A stretch of DNA of 64,000 bases from Thiorhodovibrio litoralis (GCF_033954455.1 NZ_CP121473.1:3272501-3336500); one strand, 5' to 3'. Positions 9,288 to 20,063 are shown, numbered from the stretch's first letter. A program made the numbers and translations. The notes: a model not told the origin generated them from the sequence alone.

Positions 9288-9865
9288 GGGGCATCTGAAG
9301 CCAGCGCGGCACGTAGGCGCATCAGAATGCGGTCGGCCACATCGGCGACCAGGTCCTGATAGATGATTTCCGACTCGAGCTGCTCACCCAGCACGGCGGC
9401 ATTCGGGTTGTCATCGAAGGTGCGCACCGCGCTCAGCCACTGCGGCGAGATCAAAATTTGCCCGTCGCGACCAAGCGCATCGAAACTGACCGCGTAGGTC
9501 AGTTCGTAAGCGAGGGCCTTGCCATTGCTGTCCACTGCCACGATGCGCGAGCTACGCTGCTGCCCCAACACCCGCACGATCAGTCCCGCCTGAGCGGCTA
9601 CCTGGGTCAGGCTGAGACCGCCGCCCTCAAGCCGATTTTGCATCGCCTCCCCAACCGCCCCGCCAGATTGGATAAATACCGGGCTGTATTCACTTGGAAG
9701 ATCCACGGTGCCGCGCAACTGAAAGCCGCAGCCGCCTGCACTCAGCAGGGCGATCGTCAGCATCCAGGCAGACATCCAGGCAGGCATCCAGCTAAGCATC
9801 CGCGAGTTACCGCGGACATGACCGAGCTGAGCAAAACCCCTGACAGCCAGTTTGCGAGTCATCAT
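9284..9865 (-). CDS. lptE: LPS-assembly lipoprotein LptE
   Basis: Outer-membrane lipoprotein that plugs LptD and helps insert lipopolysaccharide. 193 residues, with a lipobox-like LLSAGGC segment at about residues 40-46 and the family start GFQLRGTVDLPSEYSPVFI after it. The start at 9865 is supported by GGAGG five bases upstream; it gives a long n-region, and an in-frame ATG at 9799 would give a more standard signal peptide. The signal region contains Trp-Met repeats (PAWM, SAWM) encoded by a 12-bp tandem repeat. It follows leuS by 46 bases and overlaps holA, as in other gammaproteobacteria. Confidence 0.9.
   Translation of the reverse strand: MMTRKLAVRGFAQLGHVRGNSRMLSWMPAWMSAWMLTIALLSAGGCGFQLRGTVDLPSEYSPVFIQSGGAVGEAMQNRLEGGGLSLTQVAAQAGLIVRVLGQQRSSRIVAVDSNGKALAYELTYAVSFDALGRDGQILISPQWLSAVRTFDDNPNAAVLGEQLESEIIYQDLVADVADRILMRLRAALASDAP
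9761..9796. repeat. 12-bp tandem repeat in lptE signal region
   Basis: Three units of 12 bp start at 9761, 9773 and 9785, with core CATCCAGGCAG; a fourth partial copy follows at 9797. They encode the Trp-Met repeats of the LptE signal region. Confidence 0.7.
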
Positions 9866-9876
9866 CCGTTCCTCCA

Positions 9877-9918
9877 GATCGCGTCAGGCAGATCGCCTCA
9901 GGCAGATCGCGTCAGGCA
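9877..9918. repeat. 14-bp tandem repeat between leuS and lptE
   Basis: Three units start at 9877, 9891 and 9905; the first and third are identical (GATCGCGTCAGGCA) and the middle one differs by one base. The array covers the leuS stop codon region and the leuS-lptE gap. Confidence 0.85.
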
Positions 9919-12536
9919 ACCACCAGATTGACCAGTTTCGCCGGCACCAGAATCACCTTGCGCAGCCTCTTGTCCTCAAGGTGCCGGGCGACGTTCTCGT
10001 TCCCCAGGGCCGCAGCCTCGATCTCGGCACGCTCGGCAGTGGCCGGCACCTGAATCTTGCCACGCACCTTGCCATTGACCTGCACGACATATTCGATGCT
10101 GTCCTGCTCCAACGCCGCCTCGTCCACCGCCGGCCAGCCAGCCTGCAAGATATCCTCGCCGAAGCCGAGCTCGCGCCACAAATAGTGGCTGACATGGGGC
10201 GCGATGGGTGCGAGCAGCTGAAGCACCAGGGTCAGTCCCTCGCGGAAGACCGCCTGCGCCCCTTTTGGTGGCGAAGGCGGCGCTTCAGCCGGCAGCTTGT
10301 GCAGCACATTCACCATGGTCATGCAGCCCGAGACCACGGTGTTGAACTGCTGGCGTTCATAGTCGAACAGCGCCTTTTTCAGCGCCAGATGCAGCTCGCG
10401 GCGGGCGGTGGCGAGCGGCTCGGGGAGATCGGCCAATGGCGGCTGATCAGCCGATGGGGCCGCTGATGGGTCTGGCGCTGCCACCTGCGCGGTCTTGGCC
10501 TGGGTTGCGGCGAGATGCCACAGTCGTTTCAGGAAGCGTGCAGCGCCCTCGACGCCCTCGTCGTTCCACTCAAGCGACTGATCCGGCGGCGCGGTGAACA
10601 TGGTATAGAGCCGCACGGTGTCAGCGCCATAGCGATCGATCAGCTGCTCGGGGTCGACGCCGTTGTTCTTGGACTTCGACATCTTCTCGATGCCACCGAA
10701 GAACACCGGCTCCCCATCGGCCTCCAGCACCGCGCCGACCACCTGGCCTTTGTCGTCCCGGGTGACCTTGATCTCTGCCGGATTGAACCAGTGCTTGCGC
10801 CCGTCGGCGCCCTCGCGATACCAGGTCTCGGCCACCACCATGCCCTGAGTGAGCAGTCTAGCGAAGGGCTCGTCGCAGTCGACCAGGCCCTCGTCACGCA
10901 TCAGCTTGTGAAAAAACCGCGCATAGAGCAGATGCAGGACGGCATGCTCGATGCCGCCGACGTATTGATCGACCGGCAGCCAGTAGTTGGCGCGTTCATC
11001 AAGCATGGCTGAGTCACAGTCGGCAGAGCAGTAACGCGCGTAGTACCAGCTCGACTCGACGAAGGTATCGAAGGTGTCGGTCTCGCGTGTCTCGCCATTC
11101 GGTAACTCATAGAATGCCGGCATCTTCTTGAGCGGCGAGCCCGAGCCGTCCACGACGACGTCCTCGGGCAGGCGCACCGGCAGCTCGGTCTCGACACGCA
11201 CCCCACCATCGGCGCCGCGCACGATGGGCAAGGGACACCCCCAGTAGCGCTGGCGCGACACACCCCAGTCGCGCACGCGATAGTTGACGCGCTTCTCACC
11301 ACGGCCGTGCTCGGCCAGCCAGTCGGCGATGGCCTCGATCGCATCGTCCGACGCCAGGCCGTCGAAGGGGCCGGAGTCGGTCAGAATACCTTTTTCGACA
11401 AAGGCAGCCTTATCGATGCCGCAGGGCGCGCCATCGACCGGGATGATGACCTGCTTTTTCGGGATGCCATAGCGCTCGGCAAACTCCCAGTCGCGCTGGT
11501 CGTGCCCCGGCACTGCCATGACAGCACCGGTGCCATAGCCCATGAGCACGAAGTTGGCGGCATAGATGGGCACCGGCTCCCCGGTGACCGGATGCAGGGC
11601 ATTGAGCCCGAGCGGATGGCCTTTTTTCTCCATCGTCTCGATCTCGGCCTCGGAAATACCGCCCTGGCGGCAGTCCTCGATGAAAGCGGTGAGTCCAGCA
11701 TCCTGCTCAGCCATGCGCCGCGCCAGCGGATGCTCGGCGGCAACCGCCACATAGGTCACGCCCATCAGAGTGTCGGCGCGGGTGGTGTAGATGCCCAAGG
11801 TCTCAGCGGGCGTCGCGTCGGAACCCTCAATGCCGAAGGTCATGGCGACCCCCTCGGAGCGCCCGATCCAGTTGCGCTGCATGGTGCGCACCTGCTCAGG
11901 CCAGCCATCGAGTGTATCCAGTGCGTCGAGCAGTTCCTGGGCATAATCGGTGATGCGCACAGACCATTGTTCGATCTCGCGCTTCTCGACCGGGGCGCCT
12001 GAGCGCCAGCCGCGCCCGTCGATGACTTGCTCATTGGCGAGCACGGTCTGATCAACCGGGTCCCAGTTCACCATGGCGGTGGCCCGATAGGCGAGGCCCT
12101 TGTCCACCAGGCGCCCGAACAGCCACTGCTCCCAGCGGTAGTAGTCTGGGTCGCAGGTGGCCAGCTCGCGCGCCCAGTCGTAGCCGAAGCCAAGCTGCTT
12201 GAGCTGGGCCTTCATGTACTCGACATTCGATCGCGTCCATTGCGAGGGCGGAATGCCGTGCTTGATGGCCGCGTTCTCCGCCGGCAGGCCAAACGCATCC
12301 CAGCCCATCGGCTGCAAGACATTCTTGCCAAGCATGCGCTGATAGCGCGAAATGACATCGCCGATGGTGTAATTGCGCACATGCCCCATGTGCAACCGCC
12401 CGGATGGATAGGGAAACATCGACAGGCAGTAAAACTTCTCACGTGCCGGGTCTTCGATGGCGCGAAAGGACTGGCGGTCTTCCCAAAAGGCTTGTGCCTC
12501 GACCTCAATGGCGCGAGGATCATAATCGCTGTGCAT
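9912..12536 (-). CDS. leuS: leucyl-tRNA synthetase
   Basis: Charges tRNA-Leu with leucine; class I synthetase, 874 residues, full length. The HIGH motif appears as HMGH at 49-52 and KMSKS at about 618-622. The editing (CP1) domain includes the threonine-rich [14 protein letters not shown] stretch, and the C-terminal anticodon and extension domains are complete. It is first in the operon running leuS-lptE-holA-proA-nadD. Its ATG lies 113 bases from the divergent zinc-ribbon gene, so the shared gap must hold promoters for both directions. Confidence 0.98.
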   Translation of the reverse strand: MHSDYDPRAIEVEAQAFWEDRQSFRAIEDPAREKFYCLSMFPYPSGRLHMGHVRNYTIGDVISRYQRMLGKNVLQPMGWDAFGLPAENAAIKHGIPPSQWTRSNVEYMKAQLKQLGFGYDWARELATCDPDYYRWEQWLFGRLVDKGLAYRATAMVNWDPVDQTVLANEQVIDGRGWRSGAPVEKREIEQWSVRITDYAQELLDALDTLDGWPEQVRTMQRNWIGRSEGVAMTFGIEGSDATPAETLGIYTTRADTLMGVTYVAVAAEHPLARRMAEQDAGLTAFIEDCRQGGISEAEIETMEKKGHPLGLNALHPVTGEPVPIYAANFVLMGYGTGAVMAVPGHDQRDWEFAERYGIPKKQVIIPVDGAPCGIDKAAFVEKGILTDSGPFDGLASDDAIEAIADWLAEHGRGEKRVNYRVRDWGVSRQRYWGCPLPIVRGADGGVRVETELPVRLPEDVVVDGSGSPLKKMPAFYELPNGETRETDTFDTFVESSWYYARYCSADCDSAMLDERANYWLPVDQYVGGIEHAVLHLLYARFFHKLMRDEGLVDCDEPFARLLTQGMVVAETWYREGADGRKHWFNPAEIKVTRDDKGQVVGAVLEADGEPVFFGGIEKMSKSKNNGVDPEQLIDRYGADTVRLYTMFTAPPDQSLEWNDEGVEGAARFLKRLWHLAATQAKTAQVAAPDPSAAPSADQPPLADLPEPLATARRELHLALKKALFDYERQQFNTVVSGCMTMVNVLHKLPAEAPPSPPKGAQAVFREGLTLVLQLLAPIAPHVSHYLWRELGFGEDILQAGWPAVDEAALEQDSIEYVVQVNGKVRGKIQVPATAERAEIEAAALGNENVARHLEDKRLRKVILVPAKLVNLVVA

Positions 12537-12649
12537 AAACTGGCCGACAGTGAAACAGGACGAGCGAAACTCGCCTAAGATTGAATTGACCGCAAAGGAT
12601 AACGCAAAACCCCCGCGAACCGCGCGCCAACGCGCGCAGGAGAATCACA

Positions 12650-13189
12650 ATGTCCGACGACCGCTCTGACCCGCGCAAGCCCGAATCCGTCGATCGCCTG
12701 GTCGATGCCTATGAGCGGATGCTCGAGCGCACCCGCGAGCGACTTGATGCCGCCGAGGAGAGCGCCCCGAAATTGCGCGACTGGCTCGAAAAAACCCGCG
12801 ACCACATGGTCGAGCTCGGCGAACTGACGCGCGAGGAAGCCAACCGCGTCGCCGAATACATCGAGCGCGACATTGAAGACGCCGCCCACTATCTCGTCGA
12901 TACCGGCGAGGAGCTGAAAACCTGGTGGCGTTTTGATCTGGAGTTGATCGAAGATCGCCTGCTCGACGCCTTCACCAGCGTCGCGGATCAGACCAGAGTG
13001 CAACTGCAAGCCTGGGCCGAACGCGCCGAGCAAGCCCGTGGCGAGCGGCGTTACCAAAGCGGCGAGATTACTGGCCCAGGAACCCTAGTGTGCGCCAACT
13101 GCGGCGCCCGAGCGCATTTTCAGCGTGCGACCCGGATTTCGGACTGTGCGGAGTGCGGTGGTACGGAATTTCACCGCGAGCCGTCTTAA
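12650..13189 (+). CDS. zinc-ribbon protein, YbeL/DUF1451 family
   Basis: 179 residues; function not established for the family. The N-terminal two thirds are predicted to be long charged helices (heptad-rich, about 15-135). The C-terminus has a zinc ribbon with Cys148, Cys151, Cys166 and Cys169 (CANC and CAEC). The ATG has AGGAG eight bases upstream. It is divergent from leuS, matching the ybeL-leuS arrangement of enterobacteria, which supports the family call. The 230 bases after its stop hold no convincing gene. Confidence 0.85.
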   Translation: MSDDRSDPRKPESVDRLVDAYERMLERTRERLDAAEESAPKLRDWLEKTRDHMVELGELTREEANRVAEYIERDIEDAAHYLVDTGEELKTWWRFDLELIEDRLLDAFTSVADQTRVQLQAWAERAEQARGERRYQSGEITGPGTLVCANCGARAHFQRATRISDCAECGGTEFHREPS

Positions 13190-13419
13190 GCACTCGCCTG
13201 ACGCGCCAGCTTTCACCCCAACGCCGGCTCCAATTTAATGCTCAAACAGCAAACGAAGCTCGGCGTGGCCGTTGCGGGAGTCCGTTTCGACGCGATCGGC
13301 AAGGTTGCGGATGAGTGACGCCGAGACCGATTGGTTTCCGCGCCAGCATCATCCGTGCGTGTCTCTGGTTCAAGCTCTGGGCGCGCAGTGCCTCGATCAA
13401 GCTTGATTTCCACTTGGCC

Positions 13420-15645
13420 TCAGGCGGTGCAGACTCGGTCTCTTCCTTCCGCTTTGGCCCGATAAAGGGCGCTGTCTGCGCGTGTGACGAGGGCGTTGAT
13501 GCCTTCGGATGCGCGGTACTGGGCGACGCCGAAACTCGAGGTAATGGGTCTGCCAATCCCGAAGTCGCTTTCGGCAACGCGCTGTCGCAGTAGCTCGGCC
13601 AATTGGGTGGCGGATTCCAGATCGGTTTGTGGACAGAGCATCAGAAACTCCTCACCACCCCAGCGCACGACCAGATCGCAACTCCGGCTTTTGTGAACAA
13701 ACAATTGCGCGAAGGCGATGAGCACGCGATCGCCAGCATCATGGCCCAGACTATCGTTGATGGTCTTGAAATGGTCGACATCGGCAATGATCAACGACAG
13801 CGCACTCTTGTAACGCTCCGCGCGGACAATCTCTTGGGTCATGATCTCAACAAACTTGTGCCGGTTGGCGACTCCGGTCAGTTGGTCGGTGGTCGAGAGC
13901 ACCTCAAGCTGCCGATTGGCCTCCTGCAGGCGGCGGTTGTAGCCGGACATGACGCGATCACGATAAAACAACAGCAAGCCGATTACGCCAAGCGCGCCGA
14001 ATATCTTGAACAGCAGCGGGCGATCAAGCTCCTTGACGGTCTCCATTGAGGTCCAGCGCGATACGGCCTGGTCGACCTCTTGCGTAGACAAGGACTCCAC
14101 GGCTTTACGGTAGATCGACAGCAACAGGGGATCATCGCCGCGCACACCGACTGTTAGCGCATAGCGCTCCTCAAGCTTGCCGGCAATCTTGACGTCGATG
14201 AGCTGGTATTTGCGCATCGCATAGCCGATGGTCACGCTGGTGTCGATGAAACCGAATACCCGCCCCTCGCGCACAGCCGCAAGCCCGGTGCGTGGATTCT
14301 CCACCTCAATCAGTTGGATGCCAGGGTAGCGACGGCGAAAAATCTCTTCGAGTGCGTGATGGCGAATCATCGCAAAGGTTTTATCGGAAACATCCAGGAT
14401 GCTATCGATAAAGGGTTGTTCTTGACGGGTGGCGACAACCAGGGGCACATCCAGAAAGGCGGGGGTAAAACTGAGAAAGGACAGGCGCTTGGGCGTCTCA
14501 ACCGCCGCTGAGAGAAGATCGCAGCGATGCTCGCGGGCGGCTTGCAGCGACTGAGCCCAGGTCGCGGTCGGCAGGATCTCAAGCCGGATATTGAGCCGCT
14601 TGGCGAGCGCGTCATGGATGTCCGCAATGATCCCCCAGTAGTGGCCGTCATCGTCTAACTGCTCGTAGGGCATCCATTGCGGGTCGACGCACAGCCGCAG
14701 ATGGTCCCTGTTGAGGAGATAGCTTCGTTCCTCCGCGTTCAGCGCCACCAGTGGTTCGGGGTCATTACGCGTATTGAGAAACCAGCGTCTCTGGATCGAC
14801 AAGCGCTCATCTTGCGCAATAGCGGCCAGGCCTTTGTTGAGAATGCTGAGCGCCTCTGGCCAGTCGTTGCGCACGGAGAACACCTGATCCATCGGTTCGC
14901 CAAGCCCCGTCGCGACCTCCAGGGAGGGTAGATCGAGACGGTTGGCGGCAAAGAGTGTCGCACCGTTGCCGAAGGTTGCATCGGCCTCGCCGCGGTCCAC
15001 CGCGAGGATGGTGTCTTCAATGCCGTCGCCAAACATGAGCTTAGCTCCGGCGACACTCCGCGCCAGCTTTTCATCAGCAAGATTGCCACGCTGAATCACC
15101 AGGGTCTTGCCGGCCAGATCCTGAGTCGAACGGATGTTTGCCGGGTTGCCACCGGCGACCAGCAGCATCTTGCGCGAGGAGATATAGGGGGTGGAGAAGC
15201 TCAGATAGTCTCTGCGCTCATCATGAACGACGCTGCTGCTGAGACCATCGATGCGTCGCTCCTGTGCTGCCTCCAGCATGTCGCTCCAGCGCCCCAGTAC
15301 CAACTCGAAGTTGGCACCGGTCAGAGCATTGACGTGCTCCAGAATATCGGCATCGTAGCCACGAATGCTGCCATCCGCCGCCGCGATGACATAAGGTTCC
15401 CAGCTCGCGTCGGTGCCCAACCGAATGCTCGGATGCTGGCGGAGAAAAGCCTGTTCCGCGTCCGTCAGAACCACCTTGGTGTTAGGCTCTGCAGAGTCGG
15501 CCAAGAGCAGCTGCGGGGGCAGCATGAGCGCCGCGCAAAGAAGCGCGGCGACGGCTAGAAGACAGAGGGGGCGCCTGGAGTGGCGGTGCATGTGCATTGT
15601 TCGATTTGACTCAGAGGCCGTTCTCAACCGCTTCCGGTATGACAT
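13420..15645 (-). CDS. diguanylate cyclase with two periplasmic solute-sensing domains
   Basis: 741 residues. After an N-terminal signal/anchor (about 20-50; the ATG at 15597 is an alternative start) come two consecutive SBP_bac_3-type amino-acid-binding-like domains (about 55-290 and 300-535), one membrane helix (about 545-562), a short coiled linker and a GGDEF domain with an intact GGEEF active site near residue 661. It should make cyclic-di-GMP in response to a periplasmic ligand. Similar domain order is seen in BvgS-like sensors, but here the output is GGDEF rather than kinase. It follows the glycerol-operon binding protein by 69 bases on the same strand and may be read from it. The ligand is unknown. 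Confidence 0.88.
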   Translation of the reverse strand: MSYRKRLRTASESNRTMHMHRHSRRPLCLLAVAALLCAALMLPPQLLLADSAEPNTKVVLTDAEQAFLRQHPSIRLGTDASWEPYVIAAADGSIRGYDADILEHVNALTGANFELVLGRWSDMLEAAQERRIDGLSSSVVHDERRDYLSFSTPYISSRKMLLVAGGNPANIRSTQDLAGKTLVIQRGNLADEKLARSVAGAKLMFGDGIEDTILAVDRGEADATFGNGATLFAANRLDLPSLEVATGLGEPMDQVFSVRNDWPEALSILNKGLAAIAQDERLSIQRRWFLNTRNDPEPLVALNAEERSYLLNRDHLRLCVDPQWMPYEQLDDDGHYWGIIADIHDALAKRLNIRLEILPTATWAQSLQAAREHRCDLLSAAVETPKRLSFLSFTPAFLDVPLVVATRQEQPFIDSILDVSDKTFAMIRHHALEEIFRRRYPGIQLIEVENPRTGLAAVREGRVFGFIDTSVTIGYAMRKYQLIDVKIAGKLEERYALTVGVRGDDPLLLSIYRKAVESLSTQEVDQAVSRWTSMETVKELDRPLLFKIFGALGVIGLLLFYRDRVMSGYNRRLQEANRQLEVLSTTDQLTGVANRHKFVEIMTQEIVRAERYKSALSLIIADVDHFKTINDSLGHDAGDRVLIAFAQLFVHKSRSCDLVVRWGGEEFLMLCPQTDLESATQLAELLRQRVAESDFGIGRPITSSFGVAQYRASEGINALVTRADSALYRAKAEGRDRVCTA

Positions 15646-15714
15646 GCGACAGCCTGATTAGGAAGATTCCTCAGTCGCTCAAAGCCAGGGTTGCGGGCGC
15701 GGTCCCTGGCCAGT

Positions 15715-17541
15715 TCATGACAGCCCCTCTTGCCAGCTCGCGAGCAGGTCCGCATAGGCGATGGTGCGACCGGGCGGTTTCTCGTTCGACAGAGCTGGCT
15801 TGGGGGCGCCTGGTCGCGCCAGCCAGACCTTGGGATTCTCGGCTGGCCCGATGGCGGGTCCGCAGCGCACATCGGCGTTGGCATGTGCCAGGCGCTCGAG
15901 CGTCTCATCTTGAGCTTGGGCCAAGGCATCCATGGTCTCGCGCGGGCTGGCACGGCCGCTCACCGCTTGGCCGATCCGTGTCCACCACAGCTGCGCGAGC
16001 AAGGCGTAGTCCGGCACATTGAGGCCGGTCGGCGTCCAGGCCATGCGCGCGGGGCTGCGGTAGAACTCGACCAGTCCGCCCAGGCTTGGCGCCGCATCGC
16101 TCATGGCCTGGGATTGCAGATCGCTCTCACGAATCGGGGTGAGTCCCACCAGCGTCTTCTTCAATGACACCGTCTTGCAGACACAGAACTGCGCATAGAG
16201 CCAGGCCGCGCGGCGGCGCTCGAGCGGAGTGCCAGCAGGCAAGGTCCAGGCGCCGCAGTCCTGATAGCCCAGCTTCATGCCAGGCTCCCAGTAGGCGCCA
16301 TGCGGTGAGGGCGCGACGCGCCACTTCGGCGATCCGTCAGCATTCATCACCCGCGAGTCGGCACGCACCATATCGGGGGTGAACGCGGTATACCAGAACA
16401 CCTGCTGGGCGATATCGCCGCGCGCGGGGACTGGCCCGGCATCGGTAAATGTCATGCTGCGCGCTTCCGGCGGGGCGAAGCGTTCGAGCCAGTCGAGGTA
16501 GGTGCGCAAGGCATAGATCGCAGCCGGGCTGTTGGTGGCACCGCCACGGCTGACCGAGGAGCCGACCGGATGGCAGTCTTCGGCGCGGATGCCCCAGTCA
16601 TCGACCGGGCTGCCGTTGGGCAGACCTTTGTCGCCGACTCCCGCCATCGACAACCAGGCATCGGTAAAGCGCCAGCCGAGCGAGGGGTCGACCTTGGCAT
16701 AGTCCATGTGGCCATAGACACGCTGGCCATCGAGAGTCTTGACCTGATTGCTGAAGAAGTCGGCGATATCCTCGTAGGCGGACCAATTGAGCGGCACGCC
16801 AAGCGGGTAGCCATAGCGCTGCTGGAAAGCCTGTTTCAGATCGTCGCGCTCGAACCAGTCGAGTCGGAACCAGTAGAGGTTCGCGAATTGTTGGTCGGGC
16901 AGTTGGTAGACCTTGCCATTCGGGCCGGTGGTAAAGGACAGGCCGATGAAGTCTGGCAGGTCCAGCGTCGGTAAGGTGACTGCAGCACCTTCGCCGCTGA
17001 TCCAGTCTGAGATCGGCACCACCGCATCATTGCGGCTGTGGGTGCCGATGAAATCAGAGTCGTTGATATAGGCGTCGTAGAGGTTGCGGCCTGAGCGGGT
17101 CTGCTGGCGCAAACGCTCGACGAGCTCGCCCTCGTGCAGCAAATCGTGCTGGACGCGGATACCGGTGATCTCGAAGAAGGCGCGTGCGAGGAAGCGCTGC
17201 TCGTAGACGTGGGTGGGGATGGTCTCCGAGGCGATATGGATGCGCTGACCGCTGAACGACTTGGCGGCATCGATGAAAAAGGCCATCTCGGCCATCTGCT
17301 CGGGTTCGCGCAGGGTCGAGGGTTGGAACTCACCGCGGACCCAGCGCCGCGCTGCGGCGAGGCGCTGAGGCTCGATCTCGCCGAGATGGGCGTCGCGGGC
17401 ACGCGCTTGCGTTTGGTTTGAGGTTGCTGGCGTGGCTGACGCTTGGTCTGCAGCGGCTAGCGCGCGAAGCGCTGGCCAGGTGGCGAGACCGACGGCAGCA
17501 GCGGAGAGCAGTTGCCGGCGCTGGCGATCCGGGCCGTTCAT
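15715..17541 (-). CDS. extracellular solute-binding protein, GlpV-like
   Basis: 608 residues, with an N-terminal twin-arginine-like signal (RQRRQLLSAAAVG) and a family-1 solute-binding fold. Placement at the end of a glpK-glpD-glpF operon and sequence flavour (HEGELVERLRQQ, GWRFTDAWLSMAGVG) suggest the glycerol-binding protein GlpV of the rhizobial-type GlpSTPQV importer; this is recognition by eye. The start is set by the ATGA overlap with glpF (17538-17541); the longer open frame across glpF is a shadow. No permease or ATPase genes lie nearby, so it is either an orphan, pairs with components elsewhere, or senses glycerol, perhaps for the cyclase gene downstream. Confidence 0.8.
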   Translation of the reverse strand: MNGPDRQRRQLLSAAAVGLATWPALRALAAADQASATPATSNQTQARARDAHLGEIEPQRLAAARRWVRGEFQPSTLREPEQMAEMAFFIDAAKSFSGQRIHIASETIPTHVYEQRFLARAFFEITGIRVQHDLLHEGELVERLRQQTRSGRNLYDAYINDSDFIGTHSRNDAVVPISDWISGEGAAVTLPTLDLPDFIGLSFTTGPNGKVYQLPDQQFANLYWFRLDWFERDDLKQAFQQRYGYPLGVPLNWSAYEDIADFFSNQVKTLDGQRVYGHMDYAKVDPSLGWRFTDAWLSMAGVGDKGLPNGSPVDDWGIRAEDCHPVGSSVSRGGATNSPAAIYALRTYLDWLERFAPPEARSMTFTDAGPVPARGDIAQQVFWYTAFTPDMVRADSRVMNADGSPKWRVAPSPHGAYWEPGMKLGYQDCGAWTLPAGTPLERRRAAWLYAQFCVCKTVSLKKTLVGLTPIRESDLQSQAMSDAAPSLGGLVEFYRSPARMAWTPTGLNVPDYALLAQLWWTRIGQAVSGRASPRETMDALAQAQDETLERLAHANADVRCGPAIGPAENPKVWLARPGAPKPALSNEKPPGRTIAYADLLASWQEGLS

Positions 17542-18272
17542 CGAAACTGCACGCTGTTCGGGTCTTGCAGCAACAGATAGAGCCCGGCGGCGAGCGCCGC
17601 ACCGATCAGTGGCCCGACGACGGGTATCCAGGCATAGCCCCAATCGCTGTCGCCTTTGCCGCCGGGCATCGGCAGCAGGGCATGGATGATGCGTGGCCCC
17701 AGATCGCGCGCTGGATTGATTGCGTATCCGGTAGTGCCGCCCAGACTGAGGCCGATGGCGAGCACCAGCAGCCCGACCGGCAAGGCGTCGAGCGCGCCGA
17801 GGCCGAACACCGACACAGCGAGAAAGAGCACCGCGAACACCAGCACGAAGGTGCCGATGATCTCTGAGGTCAGGTTCGAGATCGGGTCCCGGATCGCCGG
17901 CGCTGTGCAGAAGCAAGCCAGCTTCAGATCCGGATCATCGGTACAGGCGAAGTGCGGCCGGTAGACCAGCCAGACCAGAGCCGCCCCGAGCATGGCGCCG
18001 AGGAACTGAGCGGCGACATAGATCGGCACCAGCGCCCAGTCAAACTTGTTGGCGATGGCAAGCCCGATCGAGACCGCGGGATTGATATGCGCGCCGCTAA
18101 AGGCCGCCATGGTGAACACGGCGACGAATACGGCCATGCCCCAGCCCCAGGTGATCACGATCCAGCCGGAACCATTGCCTTTGGTGCCAGCGAGCACGAC
18201 GTTGCCGACCACGCCGTTGCCGAGCAGGATCAGCAGTGCGGTGCCGATGAATTCGGCGAGAAACGGGGTCAT
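17538..18272 (-). CDS. glpF: glycerol uptake facilitator (MIP/aquaporin family)
   Basis: Inner-membrane channel for glycerol, 244 residues. Both channel boxes are present: NPAVSIGLA in the first half and NPARDLGPR in the second, the latter with the Asp after Arg that is typical of glycerol-conducting members. Six hydrophobic segments are evident. GAGGAG precedes the ATG by about seven bases. It lies 102 bases after glpD and overlaps the binding-protein gene by 4 bases. Co-location with glpK and glpD makes glycerol the likely substrate. Confidence 0.92.
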   Translation of the reverse strand: MTPFLAEFIGTALLILLGNGVVGNVVLAGTKGNGSGWIVITWGWGMAVFVAVFTMAAFSGAHINPAVSIGLAIANKFDWALVPIYVAAQFLGAMLGAALVWLVYRPHFACTDDPDLKLACFCTAPAIRDPISNLTSEIIGTFVLVFAVLFLAVSVFGLGALDALPVGLLVLAIGLSLGGTTGYAINPARDLGPRIIHALLPMPGGKGDSDWGYAWIPVVGPLIGAALAAGLYLLLQDPNSVQFR

Positions 18273-18374
18273 GGGCGACTCCTCAGTGGTGTCGATATTT
18301 TTTGGTTATCTCTGGCTCGGAGCGGCTGGCATCTTGTTGCGCTGGCTCAGCGGCAACGGGGCAGCGGCATGGGT

Positions 18375-20063
18375 CTAGGCGGCATCGGTCTCATCTGCAT
18401 TGAGCATCTGATGGGATTGCGCTGGCGTCACCTGGCAATCCTGGCAGAAATACTCGTCATAGCGTGCCTGAGCCTGATCGCCAAACAGGATCTTGCAGGC
18501 CTCCATCAGGCCCTCGGCCTGCTGGATGGTCTGGCGCGATACCACGAGCGCGATCTTCGAGCGTCGGCGCAGGAAGTCCTCAAGCTTGACGATCATCTCC
18601 TGGCGCTTGGCGAGCTGGATCTCGCAGCGCAGATAGTCGGTACCTTTGATCAGCACTTCGGCCTGACGCGGGTCCTCGCGGATCTGCGCCAGCAGTTCGA
18701 ACGCCTGTTGGTCATAGCGGCGCCAGAGTCGGCTGGAGAGCTGCTCGATCGAATCCGACGAGGTGTAGCTGTCGAGATCCATCAGCCGCGCCTGGTGCAT
18801 GTACTCCTCATACACTGAGCGATGCGGTTCGCCATACCAGCGATAGTCTGCGTGCGGCAGCTCGATACCGAGCTTGACCGCGATCTCCGAGACCTCGTTG
18901 CCGACATTGACACAGTCGGTCAGTTTGCCGCCGTAGATCGAGACATGCGCATGTGCCTGGTCGACGTCGATCTCATGTTTGCGCGACAGCTGCATCCAGT
19001 CACGTTCACCTTCAGCCTCGTTATCGCTCTTGCGCTTGACCACCAGTGGGCGCACACCGCAGCGCTCGGCGATGATGTCGGCGCGGGTCAGTGGCCGCTC
19101 AAGCTCGAGCCGCTTGTTGATATTCTCGAGCACGAAGTCCCGGTCTTCATCGGTCACTTCGGTGAACGGGCTGTCGACCCGGGTGTCGGTGGTGCCAATA
19201 CAGGTGCGCACGCCCATCGGGATGACAAAGAACAGCCGTCCGTCGTCGGCGAAGAAGGTCAGGATGTGTGGCTGCGGGGTGACCTGCGGCACGATCAGAT
19301 GGATGCCTTTGGAGAACAGATGCTGATGCTCGGTCTGCTCGCCGCTGCGCTGATTCAGCTCATCGACGAAGGGTCCAGCGGCATTCACCAGGATTTTCGA
19401 GCGGATCTGGAAGGACTGGCCGGTCTGGGTATCGCGCGCCTCGGTGATCCAGACTGCGTCTTTGCCCTGGCCCTCGCGCCGCGAGCCCACGGACTCGACA
19501 TAGTTAGCGGCGATGGCGCCGCGATCCATGGCCGCGCGCACAAACTGGAAGACGAAGCGCGAGTCGTTGTCGTGCAGGTAGGCGTCCGAGTACTCGAAGC
19601 CGCCGACCGCCTTACTGGTGTTCACCACCGACTCCTCGCGCTTGATGCCCGCCTTGCTCAGCAAACGCGGGATGCGCGTATAGCCGTTGCCGAACAGCCA
19701 GTACACCCAGGTGCCGATCCAAAGGAACCAAGGCGAGAACCGAAAGCCCTTATCGATGGTGGTGAAGAAACGGATCTCCTGCACCCGGCTCGGATAGCTA
19801 TCGATCAGGTGATTGCGGCTCAGGCACAATTTGCGCACCAGGCCATAGTCGCCGCTCTCCAGGTACTTGATCCCGCCCCAGGCGAGGTTGGACGACTGCT
19901 GACTGGTGAAGCCGGCGAAGTCACGCTGATCGATGAGGGCCACGCTCGCGCCCTTTCCTGACAGGGCTGCTGCGGCGACGGCGCCGTTAATGCCGCCGCC
20001 GATGATCAGCGCGTCAAAGACTCGGTTTGGGAGCTTGGCGATATTGCTGTCGCGCAAGTGCAT
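18375..20063 (-). CDS. glpD: aerobic glycerol-3-phosphate dehydrogenase
   Basis: FAD-dependent membrane-associated enzyme that oxidises glycerol-3-phosphate to dihydroxyacetone phosphate and feeds electrons to quinone. 562 residues. The FAD-binding GGGINGAVAAAALSGKG is at about 22-38, and substrate-domain motifs such as GGIKYLESGDYGLVRK are present. The ATG shares one base with the glpK stop (TGATG) and has GGAGG seven bases upstream, so the two are translationally coupled. Confidence 0.95.
   Translation of the reverse strand: MHLRDSNIAKLPNRVFDALIIGGGINGAVAAAALSGKGASVALIDQRDFAGFTSQQSSNLAWGGIKYLESGDYGLVRKLCLSRNHLIDSYPSRVQEIRFFTTIDKGFRFSPWFLWIGTWVYWLFGNGYTRIPRLLSKAGIKREESVVNTSKAVGGFEYSDAYLHDNDSRFVFQFVRAAMDRGAIAANYVESVGSRREGQGKDAVWITEARDTQTGQSFQIRSKILVNAAGPFVDELNQRSGEQTEHQHLFSKGIHLIVPQVTPQPHILTFFADDGRLFFVIPMGVRTCIGTTDTRVDSPFTEVTDEDRDFVLENINKRLELERPLTRADIIAERCGVRPLVVKRKSDNEAEGERDWMQLSRKHEIDVDQAHAHVSIYGGKLTDCVNVGNEVSEIAVKLGIELPHADYRWYGEPHRSVYEEYMHQARLMDLDSYTSSDSIEQLSSRLWRRYDQQAFELLAQIREDPRQAEVLIKGTDYLRCEIQLAKRQEMIVKLEDFLRRRSKIALVVSRQTIQQAEGLMEACKILFGDQAQARYDEYFCQDCQVTPAQSHQMLNADETDAA

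Noticed and set aside
17542-17916. 125-codon upstream extension of the solute-binding protein gene
   Set aside because: It overlaps glpF in another frame, has low-complexity Arg-rich composition, and the signal peptide begins at the ATG 17541.
18822-19961. 379-codon plus-strand frame
   Set aside because: Antisense shadow of glpD, whose family motifs are complete.
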